This document shows positions 36,758-48,405 of a DNA stretch of 64,000 nucleotides, piece after piece. Below the pieces are notes generated by a model that made no database searches, was not told the DNA's origin, and saw only the letters and a list, made by a program, of their open reading frames with translations. The stretch is from Hermodice carunculata. Taxonomy: Eukaryota > Annelida > Polychaeta > Eunicida > Amphinomidae. Positions within the stretch are counted from its first letter, which is position 1, and the number at the start of each line of letters is the position of its first letter. The stretch spans positions 75,637,600-75,701,599 of the forward strand of contig OZ026620.1 in the NCBI GenBank assembly GCA_964020975.1. The letters run 5' to 3'. The position numbers and the translations under genes were made by a program.

Positions 36758-36822
36758 GGGTGGGGGTGGGGGTGGGGGTGGGGGTGGGGGTGGGGGGTGG
36801 GGGTGGGGATGGGGTAAGGGGG
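36758..36822 (+). repeat. (GGGGGT)n G-rich tract, possible G-quadruplex
   Basis: Nine or more runs of four to six G separated by single T. Such a tract is a strong candidate for four-stranded DNA on the plus strand. Confidence 0.9.
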
Positions 36823-37277
36823 ATCCCTAGTATGCTGGTACAAATAATAATTTTGCCCTAGTACAAGGTACAGAAAATAAGAAAATGTACACATAATGGT
36901 TGGTACGTAGTACTAAATTTTAAAAGGCTTCCAGCAAGTAAGTACAGCAAATAAAAATGCCCAGTACACCTGAACAGGAAACCCCTTACCCCCCCCCCCT
37001 CCCCCCGGTTTGAAATGCTGCCTGACACAAACCACAGAATTAATTTCAGCATAGCCTAATTCTAACTGCAATGGAATTGAATGTTTAGTAAATTTAAACT
37101 CTCGGGTTGCAACAAAATATCATCATACCAGTGAAACAAGATGCATATTCTGAAAGATATATGATTTTTTCAATGCCGCTAAGAAGTCTTCTGTTCGCAA
37201 TCAACTTGAACACTGTGTTCACTTTTCACATAATTCCAGCTACCATAACAGGCAAAAAACATAACAACACACAGGCT

Positions 37278-37536
37278 TTAACTCATTCCATACTATGGTC
37301 ACAGGCCTTGGTCAGTGGTTCTGGCACTGCCTGGCAAGTCATGCTGCAGCTGCCCTTGCGGCAGCTGCAGCATGACTTGCCAGGCAGTGCCAGAACCACT
37401 GACTTATGACTACATGTATAGGCATACTGGTACTTGAATGAAAGCTCTTTTCATTAAGAATTTCAATGTGCAATTGTCGTCTTAAATCTAGGTGTAAATA
37501 TACAGAAAAATCAGGGACTGGCATGGAATGAGTTAA
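37278..37536. mobile_element. F1 MITE, 'CATTCC' subfamily with 93-nt perfect hairpin
   Basis: TTAACTCATTCCATACTATG and GCATGGAATGAGTTAA form the ends. Residues 37311-37403 are a perfect palindrome (44-nt arms, 5-nt loop). After it comes the F1 core 'tataggcatactggtacttg'. All parts are intact, suggesting a young copy. Confidence 0.85.
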
Positions 37537-37833
37537 AGGGGTTGACTGTATGTAACATATAGACCTTTTAAACCATCATACACTGAACTGCCTACCATTC
37601 TAGTCTACACTAAGTTGCAACATACACTTTCTCTGGCTGACCAGTCGGGTCTATTCTGAACTACCATTTGTGGTATATACGTAATGTCCAGTAAACTTGT
37701 TAGGCCCACCTTTCATATTCATGTGTTGTGCCTACTGCTTATTCTATTCTTAGCTAACTCCTTGAGCAATAATGTTACAGGACATGTAGGTAGCTCAATG
37801 AATCTATTTGAGGACAAATAACACCTTCTTACG

Positions 37834-37983
37834 CTGTGGGCCCTGTCTTAGGAGGCCACCTGTCTCAAAAGGCCACTTTTCCCACCTACTTTGCCTGGCA
37901 CTTTCCAATGATTTTAGCCTCCTGTGAGTGACCACAATTTGGTTATCCTTAGGGGTGGTCTTACAAGACAGGTTTTACTCTAC
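37834..37983. mobile_element. F2 MITE, 'ccctgtctt' subfamily
   Basis: 'ccctgtcttaggaggccacc' at left and 'cttacaagacaggttttact' at right. The central 'cctactttgcctggcacttt' matches the copy at 49867. Confidence 0.65.
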
Positions 37984-38512
37984 CTTTTACCCAATCATGC
38001 ATCAAGGGTCGCCGAGGGGTATTATTTACATGATGTGTTTCGGTTATTCAATGGTGTTTTCCTGTGATCTCTGAAATGAGGTCATTTTCACAATGTGAGT
38101 CTTAATCTGTTTGTTTTAATCAAATACAATAAGCAATAGTAATTTTAGCCATGAACGCGTACTTATGTTCTCTGTGAGCATGACTAAACCAACCCCATAC
38201 TCCATATTGACCTATCAAAAAATGCATTGAAATAACATGACTTATATTTGCTGCATTAAACACAATGACAAATTGGCAAAAAAAAAGGAAGAACTGACTT
38301 GTCATAAAATTTACAATCTCCAAAACACTGCCAAAGTAAACACAATTTCTGTGTTTACAGAGGTTAAATGAGGCTGTAACCACTACACATAAAGATACAT
38401 GTAGTACTGTGCACATAGTACCATCCTGGATACATGTCATGATATGGCACATGGTAATCATGGAAATGGGGCCACAGACCATCATAACTGACAGTCTGTA
38501 GAGCTGAATACA

Positions 38513-38712
38513 NNNNNNNNNNNNNNNNNNNNNNNNNNNNNNNNNNNNNNNNNNNNNNNNNNNNNNNNNNNNNNNNNNNNNNNNNNNNNNNNNNNNNNNN
38601 NNNNNNNNNNNNNNNNNNNNNNNNNNNNNNNNNNNNNNNNNNNNNNNNNNNNNNNNNNNNNNNNNNNNNNNNNNNNNNNNNNNNNNNNNNNNNNNNNNNN
38701 NNNNNNNNNNNN
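38513..38712. other. Assembly gap (200 N)
   Basis: Exactly 200 N, probably a placeholder of set length rather than a measured gap. Any ORF drawn across it is meaningless. Confidence 0.99.
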
Positions 38713-39299
38713 TACACACATCATTACTGACAGCACACAGTGTATTGACTCTCACTGCTACAGTGCCTACAGTTCAGTGGCTCTGGCTGGTTGTCTTGGG
38801 AGCAGCTTTTTTCCCCATACGTGACATGCATATCAATTTCCTCCCAGAACTCTGACACAGTCGCCAGGCAACCGTGACCATCAGCTGCCACGATATGGGA
38901 AAGCCAATGGTGTTTGTTCTGACACTGGGCAGTGTATGTTTAGAGAACATGACTATGACTCTGTAAAACAATTAATTTTATCCAAGTTGCTAGTTTGGTA
39001 CATGTAAGAGCAACGTATACCGCCTTGTTTCATGCAGTCATCTGGCGGCACATATGCACATACTTCATTGCTGAATGATAGGGGACAAAGCAGCACCACA
39101 CCTAATATGAGTGTTTCATATTGGGGGCAATTTATAGGAGTTAAACATCCCTATGGCTCTTACTTTCTGGTTGTCCCAACTGAAAATTTACTTGTCCTGG
39201 TCGACATGAATTGCTTAATAACAGCTCAATACCCTTGCATTTACAAAACAAATTTGACCACAAGAAACCTGTCCCAAAATATACCATGAACTATCACCG

Positions 39300-39536
39300 T
39301 TAACTCTTTCAGTACCAATCACCACTTAAGTTGATGTACTAAAAAGTAAAACTAGTCTGAATTATTATTAGGATCTCAGATTCCTATTCCTGGGAAAAAA
39401 AAAAAAACCCTTCCTTTCAAGTACCAGCATGGCTATAGATCCAGAGAGCATATCCAAGGTCAACAGCTTTTCTTGGCACGCATTGCACTGAGAAAAGCTG
39501 TTGACTCAGTCCAAAATTTGACATGAAAAGAGTTAA
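39300..39536. mobile_element. F1 TTAA MITE (reverse orientation)
   Basis: TTAACTCTTTCAGTACCAATC to 'gacatgaaaagagttaa'. Core 'agtaccagcatggctatag' and hairpin arms 'caacagcttttcttgg' and 'gagaaaagctgttga' are present in the order opposite to the 28763 copy. Confidence 0.8.
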
Positions 39537-39791
39537 CACACAGGTTCACTTATATATGATACATGCCTCCTCCTGCTCCCCCTCCCTGTCACTGTGGTCA
39601 CACAGGCCAAAATTTCGGCCCACTCATCTTGGCCTTGCCCAGTACCTTTTGCTAAATATGAGCAAAGTTAGCCCTTACACATATACATTCTTCAGATAAT
39701 CAGCAAATAAAAAGTAATCCATGACAACCTAAATCCACTGTAAAAAAAATATGATCCCTATATTTTTGCCATTCTGAATAATGATCTGTTA

Positions 39792-39943
39792 TGCAGTGGC
39801 ACCTGCTATATGTGATCATGCCATAAGAGCCCACCAGCTGTTTTAAAGCCAAATTTCTATGTAAGCGTACCTGTGGCGAAAGAGCACGCTTATGATATTT
39901 TCCATGCAAAGGGTGTGGTCACATACAGCAGGTAAGTACTGCT
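39792..39943. mobile_element. F2-type MITE, 'cacctgcta' variant
   Basis: 'tgcagtggcacctgctatat' and 'acatacagcaggtaagtact' are inverted ends around a 'gtggtcac' body. Confidence 0.55.
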
Positions 39944-40555
39944 GTACTACCAGAACACGTCTATCAGTTGTAATACCAGTGGAAAATGCGGACAATACTA
40001 ACCTTGTATCACCCTGGGGATCTCAAAGTTCGATTTGTTCCCATCAGAAACTACTGGGACCCGGAACACACAACAGTCCTCAAACTATTGACATATGATG
40101 TAGACTTGTGCTATAAGCTGTTCAACCCAGGAACGAAACATGATGGGGGGTGGGGGGTGGGAGCCTACTGCGCCATGCAGATATGTTGATAAGAAACCTA
40201 AACTAAAGCCCCATGGATGTTCACTCAGCTGCATACAGAGTATAACTAGAGCATGTACTGAGTACGCTATAGGTTTTGTGGTTGTTTTTGTTGTCAGTCA
40301 CCACATACATTAACGGCCATCAACAACATGTATTGATTCTCATTAGTGTCATTTAACTTGACACGGCCACCCCTGTGTGGGGGGTCTGGTGGGGTTGGGG
40401 TGGGGTGTTTTTTTAATCATTGGCTGCAAACATGTTTACTGCACTGCACTCTCTGTTGCCCTGATCACCTGAACTGTGTCAACGACATGTGGCGCAAAAC
40501 CTGCCATTTATGGCCATACTGGTCACCCTCCCTTGCACATTTTCAATTCAACAGA

Positions 40556-40751
40556 TGCAGTGGTACGTCCACCTGTTTTGACAGACCACCCCACAGGCAG
40601 CGCCAAAAGTGGTCACATAAAGCAAGTGGTCTCTCAACACAGGTAACATGATAACAAAACATGATAAAATAGCCCAAAGAGACACGGTATATTAGGGGGT
40701 CCATCCGGAAAAGCAGGCGTTCTCTTACTCTCAAAGGAGGTACTTACCGTA
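40556..40751. mobile_element. F2 MITE
   Basis: 'gcagtggtacgtccacctgt', then 'gacagaccaccccacag', 'gtggtcacataaagcaagtg' and a worn right end near 'aggtacttaccgta'. Same order of motifs as the 33610 and 55489 copies. Confidence 0.6.
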
Positions 40752-41584
40752 CTCAGACTGCAGGATTCTGTATCCCTCAGCATTGTACAGGGAACACTTC
40801 TCATGTTTTTCGAGGTAGTTTTGATCGCAATTTTAAGAGACAAAGCCAGATTGAGTGCTACAGCATAGGAGTCAATGAGTCCAAATGGGAGGTGTGGAAT
40901 GACCAACCTGCAGATATTGAACTTACTACAACCACAGCTAAAAGGCAAATACAACGAAAGTGTCTGATCTCTGTTGTACTGTCTCAGCTATCCTACTACT
41001 ATCTCTTTTCCAAGTTGCACTGATAAATTAATGTACCCTTGATGTTAACCTGAGTATTATAATTTCGAAAGGAGGGTAAAAATACCCCTCCTAGCAAAGC
41101 TGAGAGTTAATGTGGGACACTTATCATGACTCACCTGTAGTCAAGTACAAGATCATGTGATTAAACCTATGCCATCATCAATCAATATTTGTCATCCATA
41201 TATTGATTTATTAATATGATTTTAAGTGGCCCAGTGTTCCTTGTGAGCCGATTAACTTCTCCAAAATCCACTAATTTACACTGTAGTTAAAAAAAAAATG
41301 TATCAAGAGCCCAGCAACAAGTGAAATGTGAGGGACACAGTACATGTAGGCTATTTATGCACTCTTTACATGCACACCACATCAGTCCACCTGGCAACTT
41401 TCCTTTTTCTTCTGGCAAAGGAACTATTTCCACACATCCATCCTTGCTATGCCAAGTCAAACCACACAGTACTTATCACATATTATTCTGTTTGCATTAT
41501 GTATTTAAACACCTTGCTGTAATTTTGAGGGCCTTGGGGGCGATTGGTGAGGATTCACAAACTGAGTCACTCTCACCAAATAAA

Positions 41585-41585
<1 letters not shown>

Positions 41586-41650
<65 letters not shown>
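41586..41650. repeat. (TA)n microsatellite
   Basis: About 65 nt of TA without interruption. Confidence 0.95.
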
Positions 41651-41655
<5 letters not shown>

Positions 41656-42844
41656 GACTGTACCAAATGCACTTGCCCAAAAGTATGTGCCTCTTAGGAA
41701 CAGCCCCACGCAGGCTACCAATACCTCTGACACTGGGCTAATGAAACTTATACTTGGCCAATTTATGTGTACATGTAATTATTAAGGGCCAGGCCTCAAT
41801 TTTCCAGCTTTTTTTTCCTTTCAATTTTTCTTTGGACTAAACATCCTGTAGGTCTAGATCAGTCCCAGCTTCTTATCCACTGTACCGGTATCCCACATTC
41901 TCAATACACACCTACCTTCCTGCACATACACAATGCAGTGGTCTCTGTAGCTTAAAGTAGAAGGGAGTTTTACCCTGCCCTTTTAATTTGCTCCCTGTGA
42001 TATATACATGATGCTTTGATGGTTTATGGCATATATATTCAATTTTGACAAAAAATCTTCAGTATGTAAGCTGAATTCAAAGGAAATATATTAAAAGCAG
42101 TATTTTCACCATAATTTAGATGCAGTTATCAACAACTTCTTCAGCTTTGTGTGAAAGATACATTATTTTATCTAGAACGTTACTTTTATGGTGCCCTGTG
42201 TGGTCCCTACCAGCATTGACAAGTTGCCCTTTTCACATCAAACTGACCTGCCCTTGTGAAAACCTACAGAGACCACTGCAATGTGTGCGGTGCATATGCA
42301 TCATAGGTTTTGATATAATTTTTGGAGAAAAGGTGGCTTCTGAACAGGCATCGCAAGAATCCGCTCTGGTTTTCTGTGATCTGTCCATATGCACTACAAG
42401 ACTGGACCACCACAGCATTTCTAATGTGTTCTCTCCTTGGCAACTGAGAATTCCCCCCCCCCCCACCCACACACACACACAGGTACACCTTGCAACATCC
42501 CCTAGCAGACACACGTCTTGGTCAACATATGCACTTTGAAAGCTGAACAGTATCTGAGAAGGCTGCGCACATGTATCAAGTGTCACGCTCCTCACTTCAA
42601 TGATCACCAAACACAAAGTGCTTGTACATAAAAGATGAATTTATCAATCCAACTGACACACTTATCTGGCACTAAGTCATAATTTTAGAATGTAATAGGA
42701 AATGTTGTACGGCTGAGCACTAAATACACTAATATACAGTGTGTGCTCCTATGTTCAAGTACTGCATGGAAACAAACTTGATCATGTGCAGGACAAAGCG
42801 TAGTATGTTTAAGCGACAAAAGGACAGTTCTATTATGTGTCATA

Positions 42845-42915
42845 AGGCAAAAGAAAAAAAATAGTGTGTTTGAGGTTACATGCCAAAAATAAACATAAAG
42901 GGTAGGTAGGTAGGC

Positions 42916-42946
<31 letters not shown>

Positions 42947-43118
42947 GCTCTGAAAACGAGAAAAGTGACTTAAAATGGATAAATTCTACATTTCATGAAG
43001 AAAATCTGCCTAAATTTTTTTTTTTTTTTTTTTGAAAATCAATAAAAAGTTTTAGGGTAGGGGGGTTTGGGCAAGGGTCGGTAGGGAAACCCCAAACACA
43101 GACTTTTTTTTCTTGGCT
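42845..43118. mobile_element. F4-related short element
   Basis: The left end 'ggcaaaagaaaaaaaatagt' (then gtgtttgaggtt) and the reverse complement of the right end 'agccaagaaaaaaaagtctg' (then tgtttggggtt) are inverted repeats. 'gggtaggtaggtaggc' inside also occurs near the left end of the 16070 element. Two long T-runs lie in the interior. Confidence 0.5.
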
Positions 43119-43358
43119 AATCCACCCGGTAGGGCTACATGTCCCTATAAGCATACACTCCCAACTGCCTTGCATCGTACTTGACTGTCTCACAAAATCG
43201 TGATTTGTCCTCCTGTTAAGCTTCCACGGTGAACCACCCAAAGGACTGCTGACTTGGGTGAATCTTTCAGCTTTCGTTGTCACTGATTCTGTTGAGCATC
43301 TTCTTACAGCTTCACCAGGTCAAAATTTGGAATACATGTACCTATTGTCCATCTACTT

Positions 43359-43603
43359 TTAACTCTTTCAGTGCCAATCACGACCTAAAGTCGATCTACC
43401 TAAGTCAAACTACTCTCAGTTATCATTAGGATCTCAGATTCGTATTCCTCATAAAAAGACCTTCCATTCAAGTACCAGTATGCCTGTAGTTCCAGAGAGA
43501 ATATCCCCGGTCAACAGCTTTTCTTGGCGCGCATTGGGTGCATTGCACCCAATGCGCACCAAGAAAAGCTGCTCAGTCCAAAGTTTGGCACTGAACGAGT
43601 TAA
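43359..43603. mobile_element. F1 TTAA MITE, best-preserved 'CTTTCAGTGCCAA' copy
   Basis: TTAACTCTTTCAGTGCCAA and TTTGGCACTGAACGAGTTAA are the ends. Hairpin arms 43513-43540 and 43541-43568 (gcattgggtgca and tgcacccaatgc at the tip) are nearly perfect. Core 'agtaccagtatgcctgtag' is present. Confidence 0.85.
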
Positions 43604-44333
43604 AACTCTTGGAAAGAGCTAGTTAAAAGAAAACTCCCAAAGATACTGCCATTCAAAGGCTCTACAATTGCTCCATTATTGGACACTAATTTACCAGATA
43701 CTCAACGCTAATGGCAAGATGACTTTAAAAACCAATGGGCCTCCTTTTTCTTCTCTTTTCTCTGGAACTTCCCAAAGATGTTGGTGACATATGCACAAAT
43801 TTTGCAACAACCCCAACTGGTTGTTGTCCAGAGATATAAGTTCCTTCACTGTTTATATGTACAACAAAAAGTTTTGAGAAGTGTTTTGTTGATTATGCAC
43901 AGAGTATATTTTTTATATTTTTTTTGGGGGGGGGTGGTGGTGGTGGATAAAATTTATTTGAAGTCTGCGCTGTTATAAGGTGAGTCACTGTTAAGAAGAC
44001 ACTTTATTAACTCAATATGAATTCACATTTTTGTCCATGCTGTTTGAGACACAGAAACATATTTAACTGAGTTAAACAGACCTACCTCTGTTCACAGAGC
44101 CAGACAGACCACTGGCGTTGGTACTTGGTATATCATGAAAATGTGTCACTTAATCTAGAAATATTCTTTGATATTCTGCAAGTTGCTTTGTAAACATACA
44201 GGAAGGAAAATAAAAAGCATGCCACAACCCAGACAGAACATTACCAATGTTGATCCAAGCTCTGTGCAGCTAATAAATAGGCTTTACTGATAGAAATCAG
44301 ACAAACTGGGACCGGAGCACCAGCCTGGTTATT

Positions 44334-44595
44334 TTAACCCCTGCCATACCAGTCACCAATAATACATTTACACCAGTGACATTAAAGCCTGACAAAAACT
44401 AAGTACATTCAAATTCTTAAACTGGAAACTTCATCCAAGCACCACGATGCCTATGGTCTTCAGTCAGTGGTTTTTGCATTGGCTGGAAAGTCAAGCTGCA
44501 GCTTACCCATAGGGCACTGCAGAATGACTTGCAATGGCGGTGAACCACTGGTCCTGAGTTGGAAGTTCTTACCACTGTAGTATGGGAGGAGTTAA
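44334..44595. mobile_element. F1 MITE, 'CATTCC'-like, diverged
   Basis: TTAACCCCTGCCATACCAG to 'gtatgggaggagttaa'. Hairpin region 44464-44553 resembles the 37311 palindrome but with many differences: 'cagtggtttttgcattggctggaaa' against 'tgcaatggcggtgaaccactg'. Likely an old relative of the 37278 copy. Confidence 0.7.
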
Positions 44596-45388
44596 TGAGC
44601 AAACTGGTGGTAATCCTACAGACTGGCATCACGCATGCCTGACTATAGAGACTCAGAGATAGATTCTTGACTAGTCAGCACACTGAGTCATCGCCTCGCC
44701 TTGATATACCCTGGACAGCCAGGGATGTGGTTAGATTGAAATATTTACTGGGTAATCCTACCGGATGACACACTCGGGTCTGCCTCACAGCGTCTGACAT
44801 GACTGTACCCAGTACCATGTCAGAACTGGACACATAACTCTGCCATCTGGTGATCAAAAATGTGACCAATCAGAAGTTTCCTGGCAATCAGATGACCAAT
44901 GGAATCACAGTAAACATACTTCTTGATTGGCCAGCTTAACAAACAAGCGACCTTATTTACAAAGATATTGATTTGATACAGAATTTAGGATCAAAATTAA
45001 AATCAACTTGTTTGATCCCAATTTACTTTATTCTGCGTCCAATAATGTAGTGACAACTGTTACATGAATCAGCTTCTATTGGCTATTGCACAAAACATTA
45101 TGATTAACAGTTCAGGATTATGGCTTATTCTTAATTTGATCGAGATTTTAAGATCAAGTACTGGCCGGATCAAACAGATTGATTCAATAAAATGGAAATG
45201 TTACAAACACAAAGTTCAAACCATAGCCAAAGATTAACGTAGATTGGTTAATCCTGCAAGTTTTGATTAAATATGAGACTAAGGATTAAGCCATTCAGGA
45301 TTAAAAGTGCATCGATATAATTTTAGGATCAAATTCTGGATAAGATCAAACTTTCCATTCATGAGTACAGTCTCTGTCAGCAGAGTAT
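44596..45388. other. Gene-free stretch before the minisatellite
   Basis: AT-rich from about 44940, with repeated 'aggatcaaa' and 'gattaa' words. No coding signal. A CTCF-like 'tgccatctggtg' lies at 44841-44852. Confidence 0.5.
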
Positions 45389-45480
45389 CTTTCAATTCTG
45401 GATGAACTGGGTACAATGATATCTGTTTCTGGAAAGACTTGGTACAATGATATCAATTTCTAGAAGGGCTGGGTACAATG
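45389..45480 (+). repeat. 31-bp minisatellite, left part
   Basis: Two full units (45411-45441, 45442-45472) of 'gtacaatgatatc...ctgg' type after a partial one. The array stops after GGTACAATG, exactly where the RecQ-bearing unit begins, and resumes at 48225 in the same orientation. Confidence 0.85.
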
Positions 45481-45489
45481 TTGCCTCCT

Positions 45490-45541
45490 AAGCAGACTTT
45501 CTGGGGGCGATACACTATGTTGGCCCCCAGCGAAAGTCTGC
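45490..45541. repeat. Subterminal hairpin of the RecQ-bearing insertion
   Basis: GCAGACTTTC-TGGGGGC pairs with GCCCCCAGCGAAAGTCTGC around a 14-nt loop (17 paired bases with a 2-nt bulge). It lies 10 nt inside the left end. Confidence 0.75.
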
Positions 45542-45788
45542 CCAGCCGTGTCGCAATTCCATTTCAAGAGGCAATTAGCAGATCTGGCGATAACGTTGTC
45601 AGTCGCCGCTGGGCCAATGAATTGTACTTCGCTTATCGTGAAAGTTGCCTACTGCATTATTAATGAGCTGTGCGTCGTCCAATCAGATGCGAGCAACACG
45701 TCACTTCCCACACAGCAGTCAAAATAACTCCACGAGGTCGAGGACCCAAGGGAGTAATCCAATTGACACCTTCTCAAACGTGGTTTAC

Positions 45789-46233
45789 CTGCTTGTGTAT
45801 CTGTGACTTGCTGGAGTAAAAGATGTCAGAATGGAACACGGTGCTGTGTATTGCGATCGGGAAATGTTCCCGGCGTCACCTTCACCCAGAATACAAGACG
45901 ACACCCCTAACTTGCTCAGTTCTTGCTGATGAGATTTCATTAGACTTACGAGCGGGCAAACAAAGATAACTACAGGTTTGGCTGGAATAGGCGTTTTCCG
46001 TTTCACCAGGTCAGGTATTAGTTGGAATATTCGGCTTTTTCCACTGCCTGTTGGTAAAATTACAAAAGTGTCTTTCTTCTCAACAATAACATTAAATAAT
46101 GCTTGCTCCTGGTGTTTGGTCGTCTGATAACTCCCATCTCTTGCCAACAGTTCTCAAGAACTTCCCGGATTTTTTTCTCATCCAATTTTTTTCTTTTTTC
46201 CCGTGACACTGATGCTGTTCGTAGGCAGCTAAT
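45789..46233 (-). pseudogene. RecQ-type DNA helicase fragment (helicase motifs 0, I, Ia)
   Basis: The minus strand encodes QTTKHQEQALFNVI (motif 0 region), then DTFVILPTGSGKSRIFQLIP with the Walker A motif, then PVVIFVCPLVSLMKSHQQEL (motif Ia). This order and wording are those of RecQ helicases, ATP-driven 3'-5' DNA unwinding enzymes. A good donor (CAG|GTAAAC) ends the exon at 45789. The upstream part reads DEKKIREVLENCWQEMG in a different frame, the shift being near 46125-46150, so as assembled this piece cannot encode one continuous chain. The DEAH box, motifs III-VI and the RQC domain are not seen in the window. It may be a decayed member of a multicopy RecQ-like family. Confidence 0.7.
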
Positions 46234-46639
46234 TTAGTAATTACAACTGGGCTGAGTGCGTAACACAGTTGCCGTACATGGCAGAACAGAAGCTGGATCA
46301 GGGATCACATTAAGCTGTGTCCTGCGTCATAGACGCAAAAAATAAAGAAATGACGCCTGGAAATTACTAAAACATTGTCATTTTGCGTCTCTGTGGACGC
46401 ACGCAAAAAAACGCGATGCATTTTTGAAAGATACAACTGCAAAAATTACCCCAAGCGGTGACGGTGTTTTGTATCGACCATTAAGGCATTATCAATCTCG
46501 TGATTATTTATTATACTGATGGAATCCTCTGATGTTCGTTTTTCTATGTAACAAGCTCTCTTATTTGCTAAGAAAAAATATTTGTGGGGTATCCCTCCAA
46601 AAATTTGCCAGAATGGGAATGGATGGACGTCACTTCACC

Positions 46640-46740
46640 TCATTATAAATGCTGAGAGCACTTCCGGGCTCCTCATTGGGTGGATTTGATCACGTGCCGC
46701 TCACTGTCCAATCAAATTCGTTGTTCCCCATGTGCTTGTC
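46640..46740. promoter_or_regulatory. TATA-less promoter-like segment upstream of the RecQ-like exon
   Basis: Within 100 bp: an Ets-type site (acttccggg), an inverted CCAAT (attgg), an E-box (cacgtg) and a direct CCAAT (gtccaatc). This combination is usual in animal housekeeping promoters. It lies about 400 bp upstream of the RecQ-like frame on the minus strand and could drive either direction. Confidence 0.35.
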
Positions 46741-48049
46741 TCATGTCCGCAATGTTGGGAAGGTACAAGTCGTATCACACAAAGATTATTGTACTAAGAT
46801 GTTAAATTTTCAAATCACATTTTCACCAAGAAGAGTTCCATCGAAAAAATCTAGACCCAGATAAAGGCACGAGTGAAAATTCATTACGGATGGCAAGGAA
46901 AATACCCAGATTAGTCATCGCAAGGTAACACGTGGACGAAGCGAAATTTTGCATTAGCCGGCCTAACAGCGTAACACGATGTTGTTCATCACTGTCTCCG
47001 TTGGTTCACGTGGTTATTGGTGTTTTTGAAACAAAATTTGGTTGTTTTGATTTCATTGAAATGTTTGATTGGAACAAATCTGTAGGAATTAAAAAAAAAC
47101 TATGATCGAAGGCCGGACAAATGTGTAGCGGAAAACCATGCCTGGGTGCATGCCCGTGACAGGCTGTGTTCACTCGCTCGTGTGTTGCACGGCTTGTGGG
47201 CCTGCCATGTTGCTTGGTGAATTAAGTGACCGCAATTAAGATCAGACTCTTAACACCGCCTACGGTATCAAATTTTTCAGGTATATTGAAATAGAAAGTG
47301 CACAGAAATATAAATCATATAATTTCTGACAATTTCGTCACGTGGAATCAATCGCAAAAATAACAGAGCCCAGGCATGTTCAATCATGCCGCTTGTTGTG
47401 CAAGCGAGTTAAAAAACTGTCCAGTGGCACACGGTGTACAACACCAGATACTGGCACAGTGGCAGCGTGCTAGGGGTTAAGCGCCATTCACAACCAATTT
47501 TTTGGTAGACCAGGGATGTGCTATACAGACTTAGTCATAATAGCAGGTTCCTGGGTAGATTGAATCCATCCTTGGTACCGTCAACAACTTTTAGACCCTT
47601 TTACATCAAGTTGGCATATTGGTAACTTTTTATTCAATCTTAAATTTTATAATAATGAGTTACCTACGTGAGCATACAGACCCTATGTTATGTTCGTTTC
47701 TAGGCTTAAGTTACATGCATGTTTTTATATATTTATCATTGTGATATATGTTAATTATACCAAATAAAATCAATTAATCAAATTACATCAAATGAAGTCC
47801 AGTTTACACAATTTCAGACTGGACCCATAGATTCAGTTCATGGACCCACTATTTTTCCTGAAAATGGAGAAAGAACGGACCCACACTGAAAAATCCTTAA
47901 TGTGACCCCTGCTGGATATCGCACAGCAGAGGTGTTAATCCCGTTACCCCCATTATGTTGTTCGCACCTTCCCAGCAGGTGAACCCAAACAGTTAATTGA
48001 GCGCCGTGTGGTCAATACCCACTGGGCCGCGTAATAGCCTGGAAACAAA

Positions 48050-48217
48050 ATGGCGCTCACAGAGTCACTATCCCACAATCCACTGCGCGCATCCCCACAC
48101 CTGGCCACTGGCTGGCTGCGATGCCAGGACGGCGCTGTCTGCTTCCAGACAGTGACGCTGCCAAAGAAAGGCAGACGTTTGCCGGGGGGTAGTAGACCGC
48201 CAAGAACGGATGTTTAG
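48050..48217 (+). CDS. Small ORF (55 aa) at the right end of the RecQ-bearing insertion
   Basis: ATG GCG with a favourable context (aaacaaaATGG), 55 codons (begins MALTESLSHNPLRASP), TAG stop 7 nt inside the right end. The region is richer in CpG than its surroundings. I recognise no family. It could equally be the 5' end of a first exon, or chance. Confidence 0.2.
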   Translation: MALTESLSHNPLRASPHLATGWLRCQDGAVCFQTVTLPKKGRRLPGGSRPPRTDV

Positions 48218-48224
48218 CAGGCAA

Positions 48225-48405
48225 GGTACAATGATATCAAGTTCTAAAAGGGCTGGGTACAATGATATCAATTTCTGGAAGGGCTGGGTACAATGATATC
48301 CATTTCTGGAAGGGCTGGGTACAATGATATCGTTTTCTGGAAGGACTGGGTACAATGATATCGATTTCTGGAAGGACTGGGTACAATCATATCAGTCTCT
48401 ATAAG
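48225..48405 (+). repeat. 31-bp minisatellite, right part
   Basis: Five full units (48226-48256 and on to 48380) plus a partial one, each 'gtacaatgatatc', then a variable ttctggaagg part, then 'gctgg' or 'actgg'. Same unit and direction as 45389-45480. Confidence 0.9.

Larger units (their letters stand above)
45481..48224. mobile_element. Unclassified 2744-bp insertion carrying a RecQ-like helicase exon
   Basis: It splits a 31-bp minisatellite. The left end TTGCCTCCTAAGCAGACTTT and the reverse complement of the right end TTGCCTGCTAAACATCCGTT match at 14 of the first 20 positions. The 9 bases GGTACAATG stand directly before the left end and directly after the right end, as a target duplication would. 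A 9-bp duplication is typical of Mutator-type elements, but in a tandem array such a repeat could also arise by recombination. Inside: a subterminal hairpin (45490-45541), the helicase exon, a CCAAT/Ets-rich segment (46640-46740), and a small ORF ending at the right end. The span 46750-48040 shows no other gene. No transposase is seen. Confidence 0.55.

Noticed and set aside
38120-38755. ORFs of 84-211 aa spanning the N block
   Set aside because: They run through 200 N, so the frame and length are meaningless.
45389-48405. Regularly spaced repeats resembling a CRISPR array
   Set aside because: Units are contiguous 31-bp tandem repeats without unique spacers, in animal DNA.
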